A stretch of 64,000 nucleotides of DNA from Burkholderia gladioli (GTDB taxonomy: Bacteria; Pseudomonadota; Gammaproteobacteria; Burkholderiales; Burkholderiaceae), in the NCBI RefSeq assembly GCF_000959725.1, contig NZ_CP009322.1, forward strand, positions 3,534,001 to 3,598,000. Reading direction: 5' to 3'. Position 1 is the stretch's first letter, and the number at the start of each line of letters is the position of its first letter. The notes under the pieces were generated by a model. The model searched no databases, had not been told where the DNA came from, and was given only the letters and a program-made list of their open reading frames with translations. A program made the translations under genes and the position numbers. This document shows positions 34,977-42,836 of this stretch, in pieces.

Positions 34977-37907
34977 TCAGCCGCCGGCGGTGCCGTCGAG
35001 CGCGTCGAGATCGGCGCGGATCCGCTCGACGATGCGATAGGCGCCCTGCTCGGTGGCGCAGCGCAGCGCCTGCAGGAAGCCGCGCCGCGTAACCTCGTGC
35101 GCCTCGCCGCGCGCGCGCGACAGCACGCCTTGCAGATGCAGCAGCCAGGGCATGGTCCAGCGCTCGCCGGTGCGATCGGCGCGGCGCACCGCCTGGGCGA
35201 TGCCCTGCGCGAGCGTGTCGGCCAGCGCCGGCGTGGTGGCCACGGGGATCGCCGGCAGCAGGGTGGTGACGAAGGCCAGCTCGACCGGCGGCACGCGATG
35301 CGATTCGAAGCGGCGCGCGATCTCCTCCACCAGCGATAGCGCGGCCGAGGCGTCGCCCTGCCGGCTCAGCAGCCAGCGCTGCACGTCCAGCCCGGTGCGC
35401 AGCCAGCGGCGCGGCGCGGTCGAGCTGGCCAGTTCGACCAGCGCCGCGGCGTAGGCTTCGGCGCGCGGCGCGTCGTCGTCCACCACCGCCAGCGCGCAGG
35501 CATGGCGCAGCGCCACGCAGCAGGACAGCGGCTCGTTGTCGGTGGCGTTCAGCTCGGGAATCTCGCATTCTCGCGGCGTGCCGCCCACCAGCCATTGCAC
35601 GGTCGACAGCGCCGCGCCGGCGATCAGGTGCAGCGACAGCCCATGCCGCGTGGCCAGCGCGCGCGCCTCGCGGATCACGTCGGGCAGCGCGACGTTGGGC
35701 CCGTCGGGCATGCCGCTGAGCAGCGGGATCGCCATGTGCAGGTCGCCGGTATAGGCGCGCAGCAGGCCCTCGATCAGCCGTGCGTTGTGCTGCGCGGCCG
35801 GCCAGTGCGCCGCGTCGGCGATCTCGGCGTACTTGCGCGCGAACTCGCGCGCGCGATCGGTTTCGCCGCGGATCTGGGCGCGGAAGAACAGGTGCAGCAG
35901 CGCGCGCAGCCGGGTGGAATTGTCGGCGCAGGCACTGGCGATCTCGTAGGCGCGCTGCCATTGCAGGGCCGCCTCGCCGGCGGCGTTGCGCTTGCAGGTC
36001 AGCGCGTTGGCGAGCGCCGCCGCCACGCGCATCTCGGGGCGGATCCGGCGCACCTCGCCGTCGTTGCCGCAGATCGCCACGCGCCGCGCCCAGCCGACGT
36101 ATTCGTCGCCGAGCGCGAGCCGCACCCACAGCGGCGCGGAATGGTCGAGCAGGTCCGCGCCCAGTTCCGGCTTGCCGGTGTCGATCGCCCATTCGAGCGC
36201 GGCGCGCAGGTCGGCCAGGTCGTGGCGCACCGAAGGCGGCGCGAGGAACGGGCCGGCGCCGAAGCGGCGCGCCACGATGCGCGCGATCAGCGCCGCGTGC
36301 AGCGCGCCCGGCGTGGCGCGCTCGGGCGTGCGCGCCAGCGTGGCCAGCGCGAAGCGGCGCACCGAGGGCGGCAGTTGCAGGCGCAGCTCGCCGTCGCATT
36401 CCACGTCGTCGACCAGGCCCGCGCTGACCAGTTGGCGCAGCCGCCGGCGGGCCGCCTCGGCCGGCGTGTCGTCGAGGCCGATCGCGCGGTCGAAGGCGAT
36501 CAGCAGCTCGATCGCCGCGCCTTCCTCGAAGGCGCCGTGGAACACGCCGAGCCGGCGCAGCGTGGTGCGCGTGCCGGGGTCGAGCCGGCCATGCACGAAA
36601 TCGAGGCAGGCGAACTGCAGGTCCGCATGGGGCAACAGGCGCCGCCGCGAGCCCGAGCGTTGCGCGAGGAAGCGGTCCAGGTCGGTGGCGCAGGCCACGA
36701 ACACCGAGCGCACGTCGCCGTTCGAGGCCAGCGCGGCGGCCAGGTCGGCCGCCATCAGCTCGACCGGATGCGGCATGCCGTCGAGGCTGGCGCAGATCGA
36801 GGCGGCGGCGGCCAGCGCATCGGCCGGCAGCCGCGCGGCGGGCGGCGTGCCGTCGCGGCGCTGGCGGCGCGCGAAGGCCGCGAAGAACAGCGCCAGCGCG
36901 TCGCTGTTGCCGGAATCGTAGGGCTGGTGCGTGTCGGCCGAGATGCCGAGCGGCGCCACCGCGATCGCGCGTTCGCCGCCCACCGCCAGCGGCGTGTCGC
37001 CCGTGGCGAGCACGTGCACGCCCTGGGTGGCGGCGGTGAGGTGCTCGATCACGCGCGCCACCGCGTGGCGTACCGGCGAGACGTGGTCGAGCACGACGAG
37101 CAAGCGCCGTTCCCGCAGGGTTTCGGCCAACTGGGCCGCGTCCAGCTCGCCGCCGCGCGTGTCGACGTCGAGCGCGTCGGCGATCGCGTGCACCACCCGA
37201 TCGGGCGCCGACAGCGTCGCCAGCGGCACGTAGGCGACGCCATCCGGAAAGGACGGCGCCAGGCCGCGCGCGGCCTCGATCGCCAGACGCGTCTTGCCGA
37301 TCCCGGCCGCGCCGGTCAGCGTGACGGCGCGCACCGCCGGCACCGTGGCCAGCAGCTCGGCCAGCTCGGCGTGGCGGCCGACGAAGGGGGTAGGGTCATG
37401 CGGCTGGGCGTGGGTGAGCGTGTCGCGCGCGCGCGGCGCGGCGGCTTCGGCATCGGCCTCGGGCAGCGCCATCAGCTCGTCGGGCGGCGCGGCATCGCGC
37501 GCCAGGCGCTCGCCGCCGTCGATATCGGGCCGCTCCACCACGCGCAGGTCGCCGGCGAAGCGGTAGCCGCGGCCCGGCACGGTCTCGATCAGGTCGCGGT
37601 CGTCGCCGAGCGCGCGGCGCAGGGCGGAAATCTGGGACTGGACGGTATTGGTGTCGACCTCGAGGCCCGGCCAGACCGCGTCGCGCAGCGTGGCCACCGG
37701 CACCGCGCGGCCGTTGGCGTCGATCAGCAGGATCAGGATCGCGAGCGGGCGCGCGCCGATCGCGACGATCTCGCCGTCGGCGATCAGCAGGCCCGCGTCG
37801 CGCAGCAGCCAGAAGCGGGAGAAGGCGATGGTGCGGCCGCCCGGGGTATCGGCCGGCGCCGGGACGCGGCGCCGGATGGGCGCGCGCGGAGAGACGGATT
37901 TCGACAT
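34977..37907 (-). CDS. Winged-helix/ATPase transcriptional regulator of the hrp block
   Basis: 976 residues. Residues 30-115 form an OmpR/CadC/HilA-type winged helix (AILILLIDANGRAVPVATLRDAVWP, NTVQSQISALRRALGD, IETVPGRGYRFAG). A nucleotide-binding domain follows with Walker A LTGAAGIGKTRLA near 200 and Walker B RRLLVVLDHV near 265. The remainder is alpha-helical and TPR-like. There is no phosphoreceiver or membrane span. The layout resembles signal-transduction ATPase regulators, and HilA, a type III activator, shares the DNA-binding fold plus TPR idea. It starts 55 bases after hpaB and is probably cotranscribed, so a role in hrp control is likely but inferred. Its place inside an hrp block is unusual. 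Confidence 0.85.
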   Translation of the reverse strand: MSKSVSPRAPIRRRVPAPADTPGGRTIAFSRFWLLRDAGLLIADGEIVAIGARPLAILILLIDANGRAVPVATLRDAVWPGLEVDTNTVQSQISALRRALGDDRDLIETVPGRGYRFAGDLRVVERPDIDGGERLARDAAPPDELMALPEADAEAAAPRARDTLTHAQPHDPTPFVGRHAELAELLATVPAVRAVTLTGAAGIGKTRLAIEAARGLAPSFPDGVAYVPLATLSAPDRVVHAIADALDVDTRGGELDAAQLAETLRERRLLVVLDHVSPVRHAVARVIEHLTAATQGVHVLATGDTPLAVGGERAIAVAPLGISADTHQPYDSGNSDALALFFAAFARRQRRDGTPPAARLPADALAAAASICASLDGMPHPVELMAADLAAALASNGDVRSVFVACATDLDRFLAQRSGSRRRLLPHADLQFACLDFVHGRLDPGTRTTLRRLGVFHGAFEEGAAIELLIAFDRAIGLDDTPAEAARRRLRQLVSAGLVDDVECDGELRLQLPPSVRRFALATLARTPERATPGALHAALIARIVARRFGAGPFLAPPSVRHDLADLRAALEWAIDTGKPELGADLLDHSAPLWVRLALGDEYVGWARRVAICGNDGEVRRIRPEMRVAAALANALTCKRNAAGEAALQWQRAYEIASACADNSTRLRALLHLFFRAQIRGETDRAREFARKYAEIADAAHWPAAQHNARLIEGLLRAYTGDLHMAIPLLSGMPDGPNVALPDVIREARALATRHGLSLHLIAGAALSTVQWLVGGTPRECEIPELNATDNEPLSCCVALRHACALAVVDDDAPRAEAYAAALVELASSTAPRRWLRTGLDVQRWLLSRQGDASAALSLVEEIARRFESHRVPPVELAFVTTLLPAIPVATTPALADTLAQGIAQAVRRADRTGERWTMPWLLHLQGVLSRARGEAHEVTRRGFLQALRCATEQGAYRIVERIRADLDALDGTAGG

Positions 37908-37962
37908 CGGGGACTACGCGTGGCGCCAGACTCGGGTTGATCGGCCGAGCGGCGCCGGGCGG

Positions 37963-38418
37963 TCAAGCGCGCAACCAGACGTACTCCCCGGATGCGATGC
38001 CGTCGAACATGTCGTCACTCGATTCCATGATGTTGCGCCGCCAGTAGCGGCCGTGTTCCGCGTAATGGGCGAGCAGGTCCGCCAGTTCCGCGCCGTCCAC
38101 GCCGCTGTCGAACGGGATGCGCAGTATCAGTACCACGTTCCCGGTATCCGTGTCGATCCCCATTTGCGCCTGATCCTGGGCGTAGACCAGCAGGTTCGCC
38201 TCCAGCATCAGTCGGAAGATCGTCAGGGTGCGGCCGGCGGTGACGGTTCCATAGTGGAAGTTCGCATACATCGCGTCGATATCGTTATCGAAATAATCGA
38301 GGCGTACGTCGAATCCTTCCACTTCGATGGCGCGCGTCTCCAGTACGTTCTGGACGTCGGGCAGGTCGATGACGGCGCACAGATCCTCGATCAGCCAGGT
38401 ATATCGGTCGGAGCTCAT
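37963..38418 (-). CDS. hpaB: Type III secretion chaperone, HpaB/CesT family
   Basis: 151 residues from the ATG at 38418. The CesT-like alpha/beta fold is visible: IEDLCAVIDLPDV, FHYGTVTAGRTLTIFRLMLEANLLVYAQDQAQMG, DTGNVVLILRIPF, and a C-terminal helix with ELADLLAHYAEHGRYWRRNI. The length and the GRTLTIFRLMLEANL and AEHGRYWR segments match the general effector chaperone HpaB as I know it from Xanthomonas and Ralstonia. HpaB delivers effectors to the HrcN ATPase. Order relative to the pilin-like gene is also as in Xanthomonas. A terminator lies between it and the pilin gene, so it may rely on readthrough or its own promoter. Confidence 0.82.
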   Translation of the reverse strand: MSSDRYTWLIEDLCAVIDLPDVQNVLETRAIEVEGFDVRLDYFDNDIDAMYANFHYGTVTAGRTLTIFRLMLEANLLVYAQDQAQMGIDTDTGNVVLILRIPFDSGVDGAELADLLAHYAEHGRYWRRNIMESSDDMFDGIASGEYVWLRA

Positions 38419-38458
38419 GCGATGCGCTAACGGGTCGGGAAAATCGGGGATGAATCGA

Positions 38459-38501
38459 GAAAACAAAAAGAGGCGGCCGCCCGAAACCGGGCAGGGCCGC
38501 C
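38459..38501 (-). terminator. Intrinsic terminator after the Hrp pilin-like gene
   Basis: A two-tier hairpin: outer GGCGGCC/GGCCGCC (38472-38478 with 38495-38501) and inner GCCCG/CGGGC. On the minus strand it is followed by CTCTTTTTGTTTTC. It lies 38 bases past the pilin-like stop and upstream of hpaB, so it may set different levels of pilin and chaperone. Confidence 0.8.
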
Positions 38502-38538
38502 GCGATGGCGCCGCGTGAGGCGACGCCGGTTGGCGCGA

Positions 38539-38850
38539 TTAGCCGCCTTGCGATGCGCTTTTGACGTTGCTCGCGCCGCTTTTCATCACGTTGGCCAGCG
38601 ATGCGGCCATGCTCTGCTGGAGCTGCATCTGCGCCGAAGCGAGCGTCATGCGGTTCATCTGGTCGCTGATCTTCTGCATCTGGTCTTCGGTCGACCCGGC
38701 ATCGGCGCCGCCTGCTGCGGCGTTGGTGGCGCCGTTGAATGCATTGTTGGCGGCGCTACCGAAGGTGCTGGCGGCTCCGCCCAGGCTGCCGGCGGCGCCG
38801 AGCACGTTGCTGGCGGCGCCCATCGACCCACTGATATTCGGAAAAGGCAT
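38539..38850 (-). CDS. Hrp pilin/needle-like protein (HrpE/HrpY position)
   Basis: 103 residues from the ATG at 38850 (MPFPNISGSMGAAS). The first 60 residues are Gly/Ala/Ser/Asn-rich; the last 50 form an amphipathic helix (EDQMQKISDQMNRMTLASAQMQLQQSM). Small size, disordered N-terminus, helical C-terminus and no cysteine fit Hrp pilus subunits, whose sequences are very divergent. Its place after the hrpD6-like gene and before hpaB is that of hrpE in Xanthomonas and hrpY in Ralstonia. A strong terminator follows, as expected for an abundant subunit. The assignment rests on position and composition. Confidence 0.7.
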   Translation of the reverse strand: MPFPNISGSMGAASNVLGAAGSLGGAASTFGSAANNAFNGATNAAAGGADAGSTEDQMQKISDQMNRMTLASAQMQLQQSMAASLANVMKSGASNVKSASQGG

Positions 38851-38994
38851 GGTGTACCTCGCGTGTCTAGGTTTGGTTGCGAAAACTACGGAACTGCCAC
38901 TGCGGTTCATTGCCGGCCAGGCCCGGCCGGGCTTTTCGGCCCGGGCCGCGCGCGGCCGGCAGCGTTCGAGGACGGCGGGCCGCCCGCGAATCGG

Positions 38995-39240
38995 TTACGA
39001 CGCGTTCGCGCGCTGCTCCTGCAGCTTCGCCAGTGCCCGCGAGGTCGCGAGGAAGCCGCGATAGAGCTTCGCGAGGTTGCTGCGGTCGAGTTCGTTGGTC
39101 GACGGCGTCGCGCCGATCTTCTCGGCGGTCGCGTCGAGCGCCGCGCGCAGTGCGTTGACGCGGTCCTGGCTGTCCGGCGCGTTGAGCAGCGTGCGGATCT
39201 CGTTGAAATCCTTGGCGTACGGGTCGAGCGGTTCGTACAT
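38995..39240 (-). CDS. HrpD6-like small type III secretion protein
   Basis: 81 residues (MYEPLDPYAKDFNEIRTLLNAPDSQD), predominantly helical and without cysteine or membrane span. It sits 29 bases after the hrcD stop and before the pilin-like gene. Xanthomonas hrpD6 and Ralstonia hrpX are proteins of about this size in exactly this position, and HrpD6 is involved in secretion and hrp regulation. Sequence similarity cannot be confirmed by eye, so the name rests on size and synteny. Confidence 0.7.
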   Translation of the reverse strand: MYEPLDPYAKDFNEIRTLLNAPDSQDRVNALRAALDATAEKIGATPSTNELDRSNLAKLYRGFLATSRALAKLQEQRANAS

Positions 39241-39269
39241 GGTTGATCCCTTGGGGTGACGTGCCGGGC

Positions 39270-40676
39270 TCAGCCCGCGATCGGCGGAGCCGGCTGCCGG
39301 GACGGTGGTTCGGCCCGCTGCGCGAGCGCGGCGGGGCGGGTGGCCGATGCGGGCATCGGCGCATGGGTTCGGGCCGCGCGCGGCAGCTCGGCCGAGGCCG
39401 AGGGCAGCGGCACGAATTCGTCGGCCGTGTTGCGCGGGGCCGGGGCGCCCGGGGCGTTGGCCGCCTTGGCGGCCGCGTCCTTGCGCGAGGCGCCGGCCCG
39501 GGCCGGCTTGCCGGCGGCGGGCGTGGCCTGCGCGCTGGCTGCCGTGCCGGTGGCCGCGACCTTGGCCGGGGCGCTGACGCCGGTGTTCGCGTTGCTGCTG
39601 ACGGTGCCGTTCGCGCCCGTCACGCCGCTGTCGGCCGCGCCGTTCGCGGCGGCATTGGCGGCGTTGTCGGCTGCCGCCGCCGCGTCGGCTGCCGAGGCGT
39701 CCTGCGGATCCGAGGCGTAGATGTGCTTCACGCCGTCGGGCGTCTGCGCGTACTGCACGCCGTCGGCCGAGATCATTTCCGAATAGGCCGTCGCGTCCGT
39801 CGAGGTGGCGTTGCTGGCCGATTCGGAGACGTCGGCGACGATGTCCTTCACGTTCGGGTCGAGATCGGCGCGCACGCGCGCGATCGCCGCGTCGAGCGCC
39901 ATCTTGTTGCCGACCGAGCCCTTGATCACGAAGCGCCCGCCGCCGCCGTACTGCACGCGCGCGCCGGGCACGCCGAGCGAATCCTCGATGCTGCGCGCCA
40001 CCTGGGGCGCGACGTCGTATTGCGGCGCGACCTGGGTGATCGTCAGGCGGCGCAGCAACTGGCGCACCGCCGAATCGTCGGCCGAGCTGGCCAGCATGCC
40101 CGTCACCACCACCGTGTCGCCCACCGCGTGCGCGTTCAGGCCGTCGATGCGGGCCGCCGCGAGCGCTTCCGTGACGCGGCGCGCGTTGTCGTCGGCGTTC
40201 GGCGGCAGGGCCGCGCGGCTCATCTGCACCGTCGAGAGCACCGAGACCGTCACGATCACCGCGCCCACGCCGAAGCAGGCCGCCGCGATGCCGAGGTAGC
40301 GGCGGCGCAGCGGCGAGGCCTTCGGCACCGGCTTGGCCAGCAGCGTCTGCAGCAGCTCGTAGTCCGACGGCCAGACGCCGGTTTCGTCGCCAACGCAGAG
40401 GATCGTGCCGTCGAACTGCATCGGCACGAAGTCGATCAGCAGGATGGTCTCGAGCGGGCCGCTGGTCGGGTTGCCGGCCGCCGCGCCCGCGTTGGCCGAG
40501 GCCACCGCCTGCGCCGACACCACGCCCGATTCGTCCACCGTCAGCCACAGATCCGCCCCGCGCCAGTCCGTCAGGCGTATGTCGGCCGCGTCGTCCGTGC
40601 CGATGCGGTGCGCGCCGGGCGCGAGCTGCAATTGCGCGCCTGCGTGGGTGCCGGTCAGAATCCGCAGCAGTTTCAT
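39270..40676 (-). CDS. hrcD: Type III secretion inner-membrane ring protein HrcD/SctD
   Basis: 468 residues from the ATG at 40676. Residues 1-100 form the cytoplasmic FHA-like domain (LLRILTGTHAGAQLQLAPGAHRIGTDDAADIRL). One membrane span follows near 145-168 (YLGIAAACFGVGAVIVTVSV). The periplasmic part holds ring-building modules (VVVTGMLASSADDSAVRQLL; RFVIKGSVGNKMALDAAIARVRADL; then DGVQYAQTPDGVKHIY). The last 140 residues are a low-complexity Ala/Asn/Pro-rich tail, longer than in most SctD proteins. It is the first gene of a minus-strand hrp operon under an hrpII box. No other core hrc gene is in the window. Confidence 0.88.
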   Translation of the reverse strand: MKLLRILTGTHAGAQLQLAPGAHRIGTDDAADIRLTDWRGADLWLTVDESGVVSAQAVASANAGAAAGNPTSGPLETILLIDFVPMQFDGTILCVGDETGVWPSDYELLQTLLAKPVPKASPLRRRYLGIAAACFGVGAVIVTVSVLSTVQMSRAALPPNADDNARRVTEALAAARIDGLNAHAVGDTVVVTGMLASSADDSAVRQLLRRLTITQVAPQYDVAPQVARSIEDSLGVPGARVQYGGGGRFVIKGSVGNKMALDAAIARVRADLDPNVKDIVADVSESASNATSTDATAYSEMISADGVQYAQTPDGVKHIYASDPQDASAADAAAAADNAANAAANGAADSGVTGANGTVSSNANTGVSAPAKVAATGTAASAQATPAAGKPARAGASRKDAAAKAANAPGAPAPRNTADEFVPLPSASAELPRAARTHAPMPASATRPAALAQRAEPPSRQPAPPIAG

Positions 40677-40719
40677 GGGTCCGTCGAGTCTGGTCACAGC
40701 CTGAGCTTTCGTTCCGGCT

Positions 40720-40781
40720 AATGTAGGCGCTCGCTCGATAGCGGCGTGTGGCGGATGCGAAGCTAGAACGCGGTATGCGAA
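40720..40781 (-). promoter_or_regulatory. hrpII box and -10 of the hrcD operon
   Basis: On the minus strand TTCG (40781-40778), exactly 16 bases, TTCG (40761-40758), then 32 bases and TACATT (40725-40720), fitting the TANNNT -10. The predicted start of transcription lies about 40 bases before the hrcD ATG. Confidence 0.85.
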
Positions 40782-41323
40782 CGCAGGGGAGGCGGCGCCG
40801 GGAGTGTGAAAAAGCGTGTCGTGAAGGTGGTTTTTACCGACGCCGAATTATTTTCGGGTTGGGAATGGGGGTAATGCCGAGGTGAGTCTCCGAGGCTCGG
40901 CGGGCGGCGCGGGCGGCGGGTGGGGAAGGCTTGTCGGGTGGGCGATTCGGCGGGATTTAAATCGTTATGCGCGACGGGTTGGTGGTGAATGCGAAGCGAC
41001 GGCCGGTGGAAATCAGGAATGCTCGACGGGCTCATTGCCTCGAAACAAAGCCTGATGATGGGTGCCGATGCGAGATCGGGCGATACCGGTAGCTGGCTCG
41101 TTCGACGAATGGTCGGCCCATGTCGAATCCAGGGAGGTGGCGCGCGATTCCATGTGAATCGACCACCGGTTCCACTCGCTTGCACTCGCGAACTCTCTTC
41201 GTTACACTGCGCCGCAGACGAGGTTCAATCCACTTCCCGATCCTCGCGTAAGCGTTAACGTGAACCAACGCAAGTCATTGGGCTTGCTCTCCCGGCAGGC
41301 TCGATTGCGCAGGTTCACGCATC
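40782..41323. other. Intergenic region right of the hrp block
   Basis: About 540 bases between the hrcD promoter and the MFS gene. Short frames show no similarity. No insertion-sequence remnant or tRNA that would mark an island boundary is recognisable. Confidence 0.4.
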
Positions 41324-42514
41324 ATGAAATCCGCTTACGTCAACGCGGCCGCATTGCGCCGTGGCTATCTTCTCCCCATCGGTATCGTCCTGGTTGGCGC
41401 CAATCTGCGCGCACCGATCACGTCGCTTGGCCCCGTTCTCGACCGGATTCAATCCGACCTGTCGCTCGGCGATTCCGCCGCCGGCCTGCTGGGTGCGCTG
41501 CCGCTTCTGGTTTTCGCCTTGCTGTCGCTCGTCGCGCCGGCGATCGCCAGGGCAATCGGCCTCGAACGCGGCATCGGTGCCGCGCTGGTCGCGATCCTGG
41601 TCGGCACCGTCGTGCGTTCCTGCCCGTTCGATGGTGCCGTCTGGCTCGGCATGCTGCTGTTGAGCGCCGGCATCGCCATCGGCAATGTCCTGCTGCCCGG
41701 GCTCGTCAAGCGCGAGTTCCCGGAGCGCTCCGCCTTCTACACCAGCCTCTACGCCGCGGCCATGGCCAGCGCGGCGGGCCTGTCCGCGGGCCTGGCGGTG
41801 CCCGTCGCGTCGCTGCCCGGCTCCAGTTGGCGCGTCGCCATCGGGATGAGCATCATCGTCACCGTGGCCGCGTTCGCGACGTGGCTGCCGCAACTGCGCT
41901 TCGAACACCGTCCCTCGGTGCGCAAGGAAAGCGCCGCCGGCTCGGTCTCGCCCTGGCGACACCCGATCGGCTGGCAGATTTCAGGCTTCTTCGCCTGCCA
42001 TTCGTTCGTGTTCTATTCGCTCGTGACCTGGTACGCGTCGATTGGATTGGAGCGTGGCGAGTCCGCCGCTTCCACCGGGTTCGATCTGCTGCTTTACCAG
42101 GTGGTCGCGGTGGCGACGAGCCTGCTTTCGGCGCCTCTCATCAAGCGCATGAAGGATCAGCGTGCGATGGGCTACGTGTGCGGCGCGTCTCTGCTCGTCG
42201 GCGCGCTCGGGCTCTGGAGCGGTGCTCCCGTATCCGCCGCGTGGCTGGTTGTTGCCGGCCTCGGCGCCGGCTTCTCGATGACCACCAGCTTGTCGCTGTT
42301 CGCGCTGCGTACCCACCATCACGACCAGGCGGCCAGGCTGTCCAGCATGGCGCAGTTCATCGGATATTCCGGCTCGGCTGTCGGCCCGCTGCTGATGGGG
42401 GCCTTGCATGCCGCCACCGGTGCCTGGCGTGTCCCGTTGGCCGTGCTGATCGTCGTCAGTGCGTTGGTTGCCGTGTTCGCGGTTCTCGCGGGACGGCGGC
42501 GGTTCATCGATTGA
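41324..42514 (+). CDS. MFS transporter, CynX/NimT-like
   Basis: 396 residues, about 12 membrane spans. The N-terminal GIVLVGANLRAPITSLGPVLDRIQSDL is the hallmark of the CynX/NimT group (cyanate transport CynX, 2-nitroimidazole exporter NimT relatives). Further family features are LLGALPLLVFALLSLVAPAIARAIGLERG and the tail GALHAATGAWRVPLAVLIVVS. The substrate is unknown. It appears monocistronic. Confidence 0.92.
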   Translation: MKSAYVNAAALRRGYLLPIGIVLVGANLRAPITSLGPVLDRIQSDLSLGDSAAGLLGALPLLVFALLSLVAPAIARAIGLERGIGAALVAILVGTVVRSCPFDGAVWLGMLLLSAGIAIGNVLLPGLVKREFPERSAFYTSLYAAAMASAAGLSAGLAVPVASLPGSSWRVAIGMSIIVTVAAFATWLPQLRFEHRPSVRKESAAGSVSPWRHPIGWQISGFFACHSFVFYSLVTWYASIGLERGESAASTGFDLLLYQVVAVATSLLSAPLIKRMKDQRAMGYVCGASLLVGALGLWSGAPVSAAWLVVAGLGAGFSMTTSLSLFALRTHHHDQAARLSSMAQFIGYSGSAVGPLLMGALHAATGAWRVPLAVLIVVSALVAVFAVLAGRRRFID

Positions 42515-42836
42515 AGGTGGACATCTCTCGTGAGAAGTTCGACGAGAGTGGCAGGGGATTCGGAGATCGATTCGGCCGGCGTCGTGCCGTCATCGCCGCT
42601 TCACGTCCATGACACGTTCATCCCCGATCGTGACCGCATCACGTCGGCCCACCTCGTCGAATTCGAGAGGCTGCACACGGAATAGATCCACGGCATCAAG
42701 CGTTCTTGAGTGCGACAGACACTCAAGACGATCTGGATGTACAACCGAGGGCGCCTTCGATGCATCGAGGGCCGAGATGTCTGTCGCAGCATTTTTCCCG
42801 TGCCGCACGACAAATTGAGAGCTGACAAGGTCGAAT
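42515..42836. other. Intergenic stretch
   Basis: 322 bases upstream of the unrecognised 523-residue gene. It includes several TTCG tetramers but no exact TTCG-N16-TTCG pair (closest 17-base spacing). Small frames have no similarity, and no promoter is clear. Confidence 0.4.

Noticed and set aside
34977..37940. Long plus-strand frame (35502-37940) opposite the ATPase regulator
   Set aside because: The minus-strand protein has a winged helix and Walker motifs; the opposite frame is low-complexity Arg/Ala/Gly/Gln.
42538..42562. TTCG-N17-TTCG upstream of the 523-residue gene
   Set aside because: Spacing is 17, not the 16 shown by the other three boxes, and no -10 fits; I do not place this gene in the hrp regulon.
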